14,024 nucleotides of DNA from Halocafeteria seosinensis. Taxonomy: Eukaryota > Sar > Bigyra > Bicosoecida. Position 1 is the first letter of the stretch, and each line of letters opens with the position of its first letter. The stretch covers positions 1 to 14,024 of the forward strand of contig LVLI01000086.1 in NCBI GenBank assembly GCA_001687465.1, in the 5' to 3' direction. Of the stretch, positions 1 through 7,855 are shown piece after piece. The position numbers and the translations under genes are program-made. The notes beneath the pieces were generated by a model, which saw only the letters and a program-made list of their open reading frames with translations, was not told where the DNA came from and made no database searches.

Positions 1-173
1 GTTTGTCTGGTATTGGGACGTCTTGTAGCGGCCGTACTAGTACTCTTTTGGGTATTTTTCGTCCCCGATTCCCCTTGACAGCCTGAATCTGGATGGGCTC
101 TTTTCTGGGTCTGACGGTTCTCATTAGCTGTTTGTCTGGTATTGGGACGTCTTGTAGCGGCCGTACTAGTACT
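1..173. repeat. Tandem repeat, 129-bp period, cut by the window edge
   Basis: A 44-bp block at 1-44 recurs without visible change at 130-173, giving a period of 129 bp. Each block ends in the palindromic string GTACTAGTAC or just past it. After the second block the sequence diverges from what follows the first, so the second copy is partial or the array ends here. The left part of the array would lie outside the window. No coding frame is apparent. It may be a minisatellite or part of a larger repeat family. Confidence 0.75.
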
Positions 174-886
174 AGAAGCTCCCTTCTTCGGCATCGTCTC
201 CTACAAACGTTGGTAATAAACTTTATCTAGCATCTGTTTGTATACACTTACACAGACAGGTTAATACAACCTACTGTAAACGTATTATGAAACAACACAC
301 AGAAAGAACAGAAGCTACCAAAGGGAACAAAATAACATGCTCCTCGCATCAACAATGCCAGGTAATAATAGGCATCATTCATTACATTGAATTGCGCTGG
401 AAAGGAAGCGAGATGACTCCCGCCCTTAGAACCTTTTTTGTAGTTTGGAAGTTCACAGTACTTCAAGAAAGGTACTGTGCGTGATGGGAGGGCCGTCCGA
501 GTCTTGTGATGGCGGAGCTCACCCTGTTTTCCGCCCCACCTACTTTTTTGACGACCTCTGACCCCCGTTTTCTCATCCTACAGAGGGACAAAACGAACAA
601 AAAGGGGTATTACTAAAATAGAATCAGTAACAATAAGATATGCACAAGTAGAATGCTCTCACATGTAACACATAGTGAAATACCTCAAGTTATTTTTTCG
701 AAGTTGAAGTTTCGGACTAGAATTCAAAAATGTTGAAACTTGACCACAAAAGTCCAGTAGGAAGACACAATAATGCCATCATCATCCAAACATGGATACG
801 ACAAGGTGTAGAAAAATCCGGACAACAAATTCAGGCGGTCTTAGAGCACATGGAGTTCTCTGTAAGCACTTATTGTAAGGGTAAGC
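174..886. other. Stretch without recognisable gene
   Basis: Only short frames are present (for example 287-484 plus, 65 codons), with no family resemblance. A pyrimidine-rich run ending in CCTACAG near 570-582 resembles a splice acceptor on the plus strand but has no convincing exon after it. Downstream parts of the interrupted minus-strand membrane-protein gene could lie here, but I could not join any exon to it. Confidence 0.4.
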
Positions 887-907
887 TCACCAGCATAGCA
901 AACAAAC
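887..907 (-). pseudogene. Left remnant of membrane-protein gene interrupted by the transposon
   Basis: Read on the minus strand from the TA that borders the transposon, the flank continues the frame of the gene at 4623-4829: codons for V, C, L, L, C, W and then TGA at 889-887, once a single TA is counted. The added residues are hydrophobic and prolong the second membrane helix. The bases from 891 downwards, CTG followed by GTGAGC, also fit a splice donor, so the original gene may instead have spliced here to an exon further left. I could not identify such an exon. Confidence 0.45.
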
Positions 908-909
908 TA

Positions 910-1143
910 GGGTGGGACAAAATTCACTCAGTGAAATCTTCAAAAATTCACCCTGCGCCTTGCACTACTTCAACCTGTGGAAATAGGCCTCATACGAATA
1001 TGCATAGATTGTCATCGGAACATATACTCAATGGAAAGAAACAGTATATACTGTAGAACCAATCCATGAAAGTTGTGATAATGGTACTTTCTTTATCCAA
1101 TAGAATACGCACTCCCAAATTTCAACAAGGCACGACTGACATC
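910..1143 (+). repeat. Left terminal inverted repeat
   Basis: This 234-bp end matches the reverse complement of 4389-4622. Compared with the right end it has two extra bases after CACCCTG (near 955), lacks two bases near 985, and has one C where the right end has T, near 1087. It contains a palindrome TTCACTCAGTGAA at 923-935 close to the tip and a perfect 14-bp palindrome ACAGTATATACTGT at 1041-1054, 131 bp from the tip. These are candidate transposase-binding sites, by inference. Confidence 0.9.
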
Positions 1144-1446
1144 ACAAATGTAAATCATGCTATTCACACCGAAAAGTGTTTTGTATGAACTACATAACTT
1201 TTCATACATATAATTCACCGGTTATCATTTTTAGACAATGTATATACTATCATATCCTGAAATCACATTTTCAAGATCTAATTGCACCAAGCTGTGCCGC
1301 GGTCACACTTCACATTGGAATGCCTTGATCATTTAGAAATGGTGATAACCCATTCGATGGTATTTCAAAGTAAGATGCAGACTTTGTTGTAACCTCCTCG
1401 ACTCAAAACGAAAGGACAAAGCCTTTCTTAGTCCTGTTGTAATAAA
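1144..1446. other. Transposon subterminal region
   Basis: About 300 bp between the left inverted repeat and the transposase start. It is AT-rich, with no open frame of note. It would hold the transposase promoter, but no clear TATA element stands out. Confidence 0.4.
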
Positions 1447-3129
1447 ATGGCTAGTAAGCATCGCAACATCCTGCAGCGAACGCTGGAAGACGAGGGGGTG
1501 AAGATCATCTTCACTATGAAAAACAATATTATAGGGAAACTTGCGAACAGAAACGTAGACATCGATAGCCTATCGAACATACTGAAGCATAGGTCGCCTC
1601 TCCTCCACGAGAACGATATTTGCTCTCTCCTCAGCAGAACACTTGGAACGACTCAGTCTCTGGAGGAGTTATCTCAGAAGACGTGCGTACTTTTGGCGGT
1701 TTTCCGTGTTTATGGGCACATGTTATGTGTCCAGAGAAAACAGTTTTACTCCTCGCACAACATGCTGGGAGTACAGCTGTATTGTTCCCGCGAGTGTGAC
1801 TTCAAACTTTGTCTCAACCTTCGCATTTCCAATGGACAAGTGAGGTGCTGGATCAGTGAGAATACACATTGGATTCATTCTCACGACCAAGTTTCGGAAT
1901 GGCTACAGCGCTTCGAGAGAGGAAGGAACTGTTATAAGGCTGCAAGGAATGTGCTCAAGCAGCCATCGAACAGTGCCACACAGAGCGACAACTTCGAATG
2001 CGAAGAACCTTCCATTACCACCAGCAAAAAACGAAGTATTAACAGGTTGGTGCAATCATCAACCTTCCAGGAAAATGAAGAAAGCCATATTAGGCTTTTT
2101 TGAGTCTAATGGGCTTCGATATTTAATGCCTGCTACAATGTCATTCATTGCGTGGGCATCGCCGAAAATGCAACGAAATCTCGCGACTTACGAAGATCCG
2201 ACAATGATTGACGCCAAGCATGCAGTACAGGTATACTTTAGCGGAAGTGAAAAAGCAAAACTACTTCAGGTAGTCTCTCCATCAAAGGAAGGCCATATAC
2301 GTGTGCTCGTCCAAGCATTAGCCTTTAGTGAGGCGGCAAGTACCTTCCGAACGCGGAAGACAACTCCCCGGGAGTAATCTTCTCAGACGACTGCAACGGA
2401 CTTAGGGTCGCCATACAAGAGAAATGGGAAAGTAGCATACACCGATGTTGTGCCTACCACGCCTTGTTGAACCTGCAGAAACGAATTCGCAAGATAGATG
2501 ATGAAGCCGCAAGGAAAGAGGCCGACTTACTGGCTCGAAAATGCATTGTAAGCATAGACGCAAGTGAAAACGAGTGGTATTGGGGGACACTCAAGGAGCT
2601 TCTTCGCGAGCACCTGGAAAACGTGGAAACCTTCATCCAGTAGTATGAGAACAACACTAACGTTTGGACCCTCAGAGGGCTGCCACGAAATGTGTTCCTC
2701 TAGGACAAATTCGCAGATACACTCGTGGAATCAGCAAATAGTATCGTTCAAAGAGAGAATATCACTCATGCTAGGTCGACGATGCGCGCTATACATATAG
2801 CCTCGGCATCCCATGATGACTCCATTCGCAAACCTTCTGTATTGGTCGATGCTCCCGTCGTATCTGCCAACGTGACTTCAAAGGCGACCTTCGAGAAGGA
2901 GAGAAAGGAACTACAACATGAAGTTGCAGTGGTAGCCCATCCGATCGTGCTGAAGAATATGTGTGAACATGTAACAAACAAGTGTCTTCGCCTGCTTCTT
3001 AACGTTCTTCGACAGAGTATGAAATACGGTCATCGACAGAAAGAAGACTGGTATGAAGTCTCCCCATATAGACACCCAGAAAGGGTATCGACTGTCATTT
3101 TCCATCCGGTGGAGCAACAATTTGTCTGA
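1447..3129 (+). pseudogene. Decayed MULE-type transposase
   Basis: The N-terminal part (1447-2103) starts at ATG in a good position. It contains a zinc-finger-like pattern at residues 113-146 (C113, C117, C122, then H141, H144, H146), as in WRKY/GCM1-like or FLYWCH fingers of MULE transposases. The frame then shifts at a run of six T (2096-2101). The next frame (2102 to about 2345) carries WASPKMQ, the first catalytic aspartate in MIDAKH, and ALAFSE. It then returns to the first frame, with the second aspartate in VIFSDD followed by the MULE-type C-x-x-H motif (CCAYH). The distance from SE to SDD is about 20 residues shorter than usual in the family, so a deletion probably goes with the second shift. 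In-frame TAG codons at 2641 and 2701 and a TGA at 3127 follow. Introns do not explain these breaks well. The protein is very probably inactive. Confidence 0.75.
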
Positions 3130-3177
3130 TTAAGTTGCACGTTCTTTAATATTTATGGTTGTCCCTGCCCCTGTATC

Positions 3178-3729
3178 ATGGCTGTCTACCGGGGTCTATC
3201 CTCTCCCTCCGAGAGTTGGCTGCCATTTGTCTCAAGAAACTTATACAGCGCCGCTGGGTCAGACATAAACGGGACGTTCAAAAACTTACCGATAAATGAA
3301 GATGCCGATGGAAAGAAAATCACACCTGATGACATACTGAACGACATTTGCGAGAAGCAAGTACATGCATCGTCCGAAGACAGTGCCGCAGATAATGAGG
3401 ACGTACCACAGCAGCTGCAGCCAGAAACCACGAAGTTCAAGGAAGGAGCTAAACAGTTCCAGCCGAGACGAAAGACGGAAGACATCAAATTAGAGGAGGC
3501 AATGGGCAACGGCAAAAAGGCGTTGAATGCGCGGCGGTGGTACACCGACAATATCCTGATCCCCATCCCCTCTGAGAAGCCAACTACGATAAGAACGAGT
3601 GGTCAACTCTTGTTGAGAGTATCCATAAGGCTAAAGAGTCTAGGGATCATAAGCTATATTACTCATGCGACAATCGTTCAGGACCTTCCCGCTCTGCCAG
3701 CCGGTCGTCCTGCGCCTTCTCGTTTATAG
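3178..3729 (+). CDS. Transposon-internal ORF, possible transposase C-terminal part
   Basis: This 183-codon frame is in the same phase as the last transposase segment and is separated from it only by the TGA at 3127 and 16 codons. The protein is hydrophilic, with an acidic, Gln- and Glu-rich middle and then a Lys/Arg-rich stretch (near residues 90-125). I do not recognise a domain. It may be the C-terminal tail of the transposase cut off by a stop, or a separate accessory protein. Lack of any family match and its place in a decaying element make translation uncertain. Confidence 0.35.
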   Translation: MAVYRGLSSPSESWLPFVSRNLYSAAGSDINGTFKNLPINEDADGKKITPDDILNDICEKQVHASSEDSAADNEDVPQQLQPETTKFKEGAKQFQPRRKTEDIKLEEAMGNGKKALNARRWYTDNILIPIPSEKPTTIRTSGQLLLRVSIRLKSLGIISYITHATIVQDLPALPAGRPAPSRL

Positions 3730-3812
3730 GAAAAATCGGGTTCTACCAGTCGCTCAAGCCACCAGAATTCCAGAACTCTTCTAATCGTGCACCCCGGAAA
3801 CATTTTCCATAT

Positions 3813-4067
3813 TTGGACACAGCAGAGGAGACGAAAGATGGAATGATGTGCAACTTCCTTGGGTACAAGGAGAAGGACCTCATTTCCAAGGAGTACGAAG
3901 CTTCCGCCGCTGAGAGTACAACTTCTGAATGTAGACAGTTTACAAGAAAAGAGAGAAAAACTGGACAGACGAAAAGAAATAAATCGTCGAACACATGTCG
4001 AACGACAAAGACCAAAAGAGGGTCAGCGCAAGCTTGTAAAGGCACTAAACCCAAGGCGAAGAAGTGA
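3813..4067 (+). CDS. Transposon-internal ORF with basic C-terminus
   Basis: An 84-codon frame in a different phase from 3178-3729. Its second half is strongly basic (many Lys and Arg, ending in KAKK), like a nuclear-localisation or nucleic-acid-binding tail. The frame is open upstream of the ATG for a short way. It could be the end of the transposase after another frameshift, rather than an independent gene. No domain is recognised. Confidence 0.3.
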   Translation: MDTAEETKDGMMCNFLGYKEKDLISKEYEASAAESTTSECRQFTRKERKTGQTKRNKSSNTCRTTKTKRGSAQACKGTKPKAKK

Positions 4068-4388
4068 TCCTAACGTCCCGCTGTACGGCAGTCTCCCATG
4101 TAGGCATTTCTGCGTCACAGTATGTCCCATGAGATGTAACCCACATTCCTCGTAATTTGCGAACATCAAATCCTTTTCAACTCACTGCAATGCACCTCAT
4201 ACGAAACAATACAGCTTGATAGCCGCTGACAGCCGCGCACAGCTCCTGTCCTCTTTGCACTTTCTTATGGGGCATTTCATCTACCTACCTGACAGTGACG
4301 TATTCCATGTTAACTATTTAGCTCGATATATTCACCATCGTTAGCAATTAGCTCTGTGGATAACAACAAAAGCCTGAACATTTCGTGG
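4068..4388. other. Transposon right subterminal region
   Basis: About 320 bp between the last internal frame and the right inverted repeat. No gene, hairpin or repeat of note was seen. Confidence 0.4.
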
Positions 4389-4622
4389 GATGTCAGTCGT
4401 GCCTTGTTGAAATTTGGGAGTGCGTATTCTATTGGATAAAGAAAATACCATTATCACAACTTTCATGGATTGGTTCTACAGTATATACTGTTTCTTTCCA
4501 TTGAGTATATGTTCCGATGACAATCTATGCATATTCGTATGAGGCCTCTATTTCCACAGGTTGAAGTAGTGCAAGGCAGGGTGAATTTTTGAAGATTTCA
4601 CTGAGTGAATTTTGTCCCACCC
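4389..4622 (-). repeat. Right terminal inverted repeat
   Basis: Reverse complement of the left end, 234 bp, with one substitution and two compensating 2-nt indels. The 14-bp palindrome ACAGTATATACTGT lies at 4478-4491, again 131 bp from the tip. Directly outside is TA (4623-4624), matching TA at 908-909. Confidence 0.9.
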
Positions 4623-4829
4623 TACAGGAGTGGGGGCTAACGTGGCTGCACCACTTACTATAAGCCAAACGTCGGTGGAAACATCGCTGACCTCTTCGCA
4701 CGAGTCATCGAATTTCACTCCAATAACTATCAGTGCAACCGACCAGAGCATACCAACGATGCTGAGGACTCCTCGCAGAGTTTTCCTACTCTGACTCTCT
4801 TCTGAGCCAGTTCCGGAATTTACTTCCAT
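4623..4829 (-). pseudogene. Small membrane-protein gene interrupted by the transposon
   Basis: From ATG at 4829-4827 the minus-strand frame gives 69 residues up to the transposon border. A polar N-terminus (about 18 residues, many Ser, Glu, Arg) is followed by a hydrophobic helix at residues 21-38. Then comes a short acidic loop with a cysteine (DDSCEEV) and a second hydrophobic segment from about residue 54 (VWLIVSGAATLA). The frame stays open into the inverted repeat and now ends there with foreign residues. Removing the element and one TA extends the second helix and stops after six residues (887-907). The frame is also open upstream to an ATG at 4901, and an acceptor-like run ending CTGCAG lies near 4860, so earlier exons are possible. 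The family is not recognised. Confidence 0.45.
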
Positions 4830-5400
4830 TGTAAGATGGAGCGCTGATATCGTCTTAAATTCTGCAGCAGCAGAAGTCTCAGGTATCAGAGTGTACAACA
4901 ATTGCTCGAGAATAGCAGATTACATTTACAAGCACAAAAGCAGGTGAACGACGAGTAACGTAAACCCTGAGCTTCTGGAGATTCGAAGGAACCTTGAAAC
5001 CTAATCACTCGGTCACTCATTGATCTCGTGTGGGGACCCTCACCACTATATCCTTACACATGGTTAGCAACGACGGAATAGGGGCCATACTGATTCTCCC
5101 ACAGACTCGAGAGTAGACGGCTTCCAGGTTTGTTTATCGGTACCATGCGACATACACTTTGCCCATTCCCAGGAGCGAGTTGTGCTCAGTGAACTGACAA
5201 CTGATGTGATACATAGTAAACAGATAAGTTTTCAGTCTTTACATGACCCGTACCCTTTACATTCGAAACCCTATGCCTCATATAGCAAGCCATGCCCCCA
5301 CACAGATTCCTTGTTGCGCGTAGAACAACTATTGAGCAACCGACCGCGGGTAACAAAATGAAGCCAGCTAATGGCAACGACGGAACGACTGAACACTCAC
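4830..5400. other. Stretch without recognisable gene
   Basis: No convincing coding frame. A donor-like GTGAGG on the minus strand near 5030-5036 follows about 90 bases of open frame. Together with the possible exon at 5401-5450 this could belong to upstream exons of the interrupted membrane-protein gene, but nothing here confirms that. Confidence 0.3.
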
Positions 5401-5450
5401 CTTTTTGAGTCTATCGTACCGTGCCCAATGACTGGAATAAGCAACAGTAA
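5401..5450 (-). other. Possible 50-nt exon
   Basis: On the minus strand, TGTATTGCAG (acceptor-like, ending at 5451) is followed by 50 bases that end AAAAAG at 5401, directly before GTGAGTGTT, a near-consensus donor. The encoded peptide in one frame is hydrophobic (LLLIPVIGHG). Both sites match the splice signals of the well-supported genes in this window. No neighbouring exon could be attached, so this is a weak call. Confidence 0.25.
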
Positions 5451-5519
5451 CTGCAATACATAGGTACTCGCTACTCTAGCTTCGTTAGTTCTGCGACGGT
5501 AGTGCGCGAGTGTTGGTGT

Positions 5520-5582
5520 CTGACTGAGCACTGTTCCCACGTGGCGCGTGTGCCTGACTGAGCACTTCACATGTGGCGCGTG
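5520..5582. repeat. Imperfect direct repeat, two copies
   Basis: CTGACTGAGCACT...GTGGCGCGTG occurs at 5520-5550 and, two bases shorter inside, at 5554-5582. No gene context is clear. Confidence 0.6.
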
Positions 5583-5668
5583 CAACGGGATCGTATTGCT
5601 GATATGGATGGCGACGTGTAAGTATACCATACGTAAAAACGCGGTCTCTCTTATGGATACGACCTTCC

Positions 5669-5902
5669 ATGGATATCGAAATCCAAGCAAAATCGTCTGG
5701 TCACTTTAAACGGTGCGACGCGACGAAGTCGAATTCCGAATGCGACGGAGTACTAGTTCGCCGACACAATCAGTCAGCTAGCATAGCACAAGAACGAGTT
5801 GAAAACATTCTGCTACGTACTTTTGGTTACACAATGGCCATAGATGCACGCTCATTACGCGAACTAGAATATGGGCACCGCTCTGTGAGAGAGTGTCGGT
5901 AG
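5669..5902 (+). CDS. Hypothetical ORF, weak
   Basis: A 77-codon frame from ATG (preceded by CTTCC). The product is hydrophilic and slightly basic, with a helical-looking C-terminal third rich in Arg, Leu and Glu. No domain, no repeat and no clear promoter were seen. It overlaps the start of minus-strand frames that look no better. It may be a chance frame. Confidence 0.2.
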   Translation: MDIEIQAKSSGHFKRCDATKSNSECDGVLVRRHNQSASIAQERVENILLRTFGYTMAIDARSLRELEYGHRSVRECR

Positions 5903-6371
5903 CGAACCCAGCAATGTGGACACATTGCACACATTGGGTTTAGACGGATAACTAGCTTCACTTCCTCCTTCCCTTTTTAAAACGCAAGAAACTATACGGG
6001 CAACTCTGGCAACTACTAATTCAATTAGTAAATAGGCTCTGAGATTGTCTTTCAAGCTATCGTAGCATCTTGCAAGTGTTGCAGTCCAAATGCCACGCTG
6101 ACACACAAATTGAGCAACTAACCCTCTGACCCCACTGTATCAAGATACAACGAGAGACGGAACGGTCCTACCATCCTCTTACACAATAGAAAAACCCTCC
6201 TCAATGAAAGCATCCCCAAACGAAATTAGATGCCTCACTTCCCGTACTAGATAACGCACCTTCCCCTGTTGCGCCAGTCAGGAGTCGACGGAACTGTTCG
6301 GAACAACAACAACGAAGCCCGACTCCCTCGTTAATCTAGCTCTGATGCAGATTCAGTTTATAACGCGGGTA
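5903..6371. other. Stretch without recognisable gene
   Basis: A small imperfect hairpin (AACCCAGCAATGTG...CACATTGGGTT, about 5908-5940) is the only structure noted. No coding frame of quality was found. Confidence 0.4.
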
Positions 6372-6629
6372 GAGCCATGCTAGACTGCATTATCATTCAC
6401 ATTATGCATTGTTTTCTGGCGTGACGGGCAGAATCAAGACACCCCACCGAAGAGTTCGAGCCATGCTAAACTGCATTATCATTCACATTATGCATTGTTT
6501 TCTGGCGTGACGGGTAGAATCAAGACACCCCACCGAAGAGTTCGAGCCATGCTAAACTGCATTATCATTCACATTATGCATTGTTTTCTGGCGTGACGGG
6601 TAGAATCAAGACACCCCACCGAAGAGTTC
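6372..6629. repeat. Tandem repeat, three 86-bp units
   Basis: Units begin GAGCCATGCT at 6372, 6458 and 6544 and end GAAGAGTTC, giving exactly three copies. Copy 1 differs from copies 2 and 3 by single bases (TAGACTG against TAAACTG, GGGCAG against GGGTAG); copies 2 and 3 look identical. The third copy overlaps the end of the minus-strand LRR gene and provides its stop codon. Confidence 0.95.
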
Positions 6630-7418
6630 ACAATGTTCAAATAAATGGCGCTCGCCCGTTTCCACAGCAGCCAAACTCGATAGATGGGTAAAAGCCATCG
6701 GTGTTATGGTAGATTGGTCACATTCGTCCATAGTGAGATATTCCAGTTTTTCCAAGTGTTTGAACGCCTCATCGGAAATAGTTGTTTGGTTACATTGGGA
6801 AATGTTCAAATCCCTTAAATTGCGTAGATGGCGAAAAGCACCATCTGTTATTGTGGATTGATTGCATCCTGTTATGTCAAGCGAGGTAAGGTTTGATAAA
6901 TGTTGAAAAGCAAAATCGGAAAGATTGAGCTGACTGCATTGCTTCATTGTCAAGTGCCTCACGTTTGTTAGGTGTAGGAAAACTTCGTCTGTAATCCATG
7001 AGTGATTGAAACGACGCATAGCTAGATGCGTTAAATTACACAAAACAGAGAATGATGAATTGGATAGGTTAGCATCTTCACACGCTCCTATCTTCAGCGA
7101 GCGGACTCTGGAGAAATTCCAGAGGCCCTGGTCCGTTAACTGTTCTCCCCTGCCTGAAATTTCCAATCTCCCCGAGAAGTTTGGGTAGAGTTCACTGAAT
7201 TCGTTTGCCTCGTTCCCATCATGCATTATATGTTGACACTTTGGCCACGTCATTCTTCTGGCAATTGAAGATCTTCGACCGGGTTCCACGTCCTTCCAGT
7301 AGAGCACTACATCTTCGATCTCTCCACTTGCATAGTTCTGATACCATGAGAGGTAAACGTAGAGCATGTGAACTAAGTATCCATTTGAATCCCCTTGCAT
7401 TCTACGTGTGTTCCTCAT
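6606..7418 (-). CDS. Leucine-rich-repeat protein, 24-residue period
   Basis: A 270-residue intronless frame. Residues 1-80 have no recognised domain. From about residue 100 the protein consists of leucine-rich repeats. The clearest units start at F147, F171, F195, F219 and F243, exactly 24 residues apart, on the pattern F-x-H-L-x-x-L-x-x-L-x-I-x-x-C-N-Q-x-T-I-T-D-x-A. Such LRRs form curved solenoids that bind other proteins; partner and role cannot be told from the sequence. There is no signal peptide or membrane helix. The ATG at 7418 is the first in frame, but an upstream exon is possible because the N-terminus starts abruptly. The last repeat degenerates after residue 250, and the final seven residues (ELFGGVS) and the TGA are encoded by the adjacent 86-bp tandem repeat, so the original C-terminus may have been replaced. 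Confidence 0.75.
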   Translation of the reverse strand: MRNTRRMQGDSNGYLVHMLYVYLSWYQNYASGEIEDVVLYWKDVEPGRRSSIARRMTWPKCQHIMHDGNEANEFSELYPNFSGRLEISGRGEQLTDQGLWNFSRVRSLKIGACEDANLSNSSFSVLCNLTHLAMRRFNHSWITDEVFLHLTNVRHLTMKQCSQLNLSDFAFQHLSNLTSLDITGCNQSTITDGAFRHLRNLRDLNISQCNQTTISDEAFKHLEKLEYLTMDECDQSTITPMAFTHLSSLAAVETGERHLFEHCELFGGVS

Positions 7419-7855
7419 ATTTACTGCTGTGATTAGTGTGTGTTGCCCTGCCTAAGCACGGGTTTTCTGAATACCGTACTACCAACACAAACGATCATAC
7501 TGATCACGGTATACTGGGGTGTATTCAAGACGTTGTGCTGGAAAGATACTGTGTTGAAAGCCGGACTAGTCTCTCGCGGGTGTGCTGACGTCACTGTCAC
7601 TGCTGACTCACCATTAAGCCACTGGTTGTATGAACTTGTGCATACAGCAGTAAAGCATAAATTCGCATTTATGTGCCTTGATTCAATATTCTACGGCAAT
7701 CTACGCATGAGAACGCACGCAAGATTGTCCAGATTCTTGTACGTCTCAAAGCCATTCGAACTTAAGAGTATAAAATCTCACAATGTGACTTCTCCCACAC
7801 CCATTATGGAGATCGGTTGTGCCTCTTTATTGTAACATTCCATGGAATGCAAAAT
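7419..7855. other. Intergenic region between LRR and Pin1 genes
   Basis: About 440 bp that should hold the LRR promoter and the 3' end of the Pin1 transcript, both on the minus strand. A plus-strand frame of 131 codons (7440-7835) shows no domain and seems to be chance. No TATA element or repeat stands out. Confidence 0.4.

Larger units (their letters stand above)
910..4622. mobile_element. DNA transposon, 3713 bp, MULE-type transposase, TA-flanked
   Basis: The element is bounded by 234-bp terminal inverted repeats (910-1143 and 4389-4622) that start GGGTGGGACAAAATTCAC. TA lies directly outside both ends (908-909 and 4623-4624). The interior carries a decayed plus-strand transposase of the Mutator-like type (1447-3129), followed by two more plus-strand frames (3178-3729 and 3813-4067). 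Long inverted repeats are usual for MULEs, but MULEs normally make 8-11-bp target duplications; I see none longer than TA. The two ends differ by one substitution and two 2-nt indels, so the copy looks recent even though its transposase frame is broken. It lies within a minus-strand host gene. Confidence 0.85.

Noticed and set aside
730-1056. Plus-strand frame of 108 codons at the transposon's left border.
   Set aside because: It runs across the insertion junction into the inverted repeat and has no domain.
2641-3129. C-to-T mutation (RIP-like or methylation-driven) as the source of the in-frame stops.
   Set aside because: Every stop codon can arise from CAA, CAG or CGA by C-to-T, so the pattern carries no information without an intact copy to compare.
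6451-6470. TTCGAGCC in the 86-bp repeat as part of a tRNA T-arm.
   Set aside because: No acceptor, D or anticodon stems can be formed around it.
7440-7835. Plus-strand frame of 131 codons between the LRR and Pin1 genes.
   Set aside because: No domain and mixed composition; it lies antisense to the expected LRR promoter and Pin1 3' flank, so it is most likely chance.
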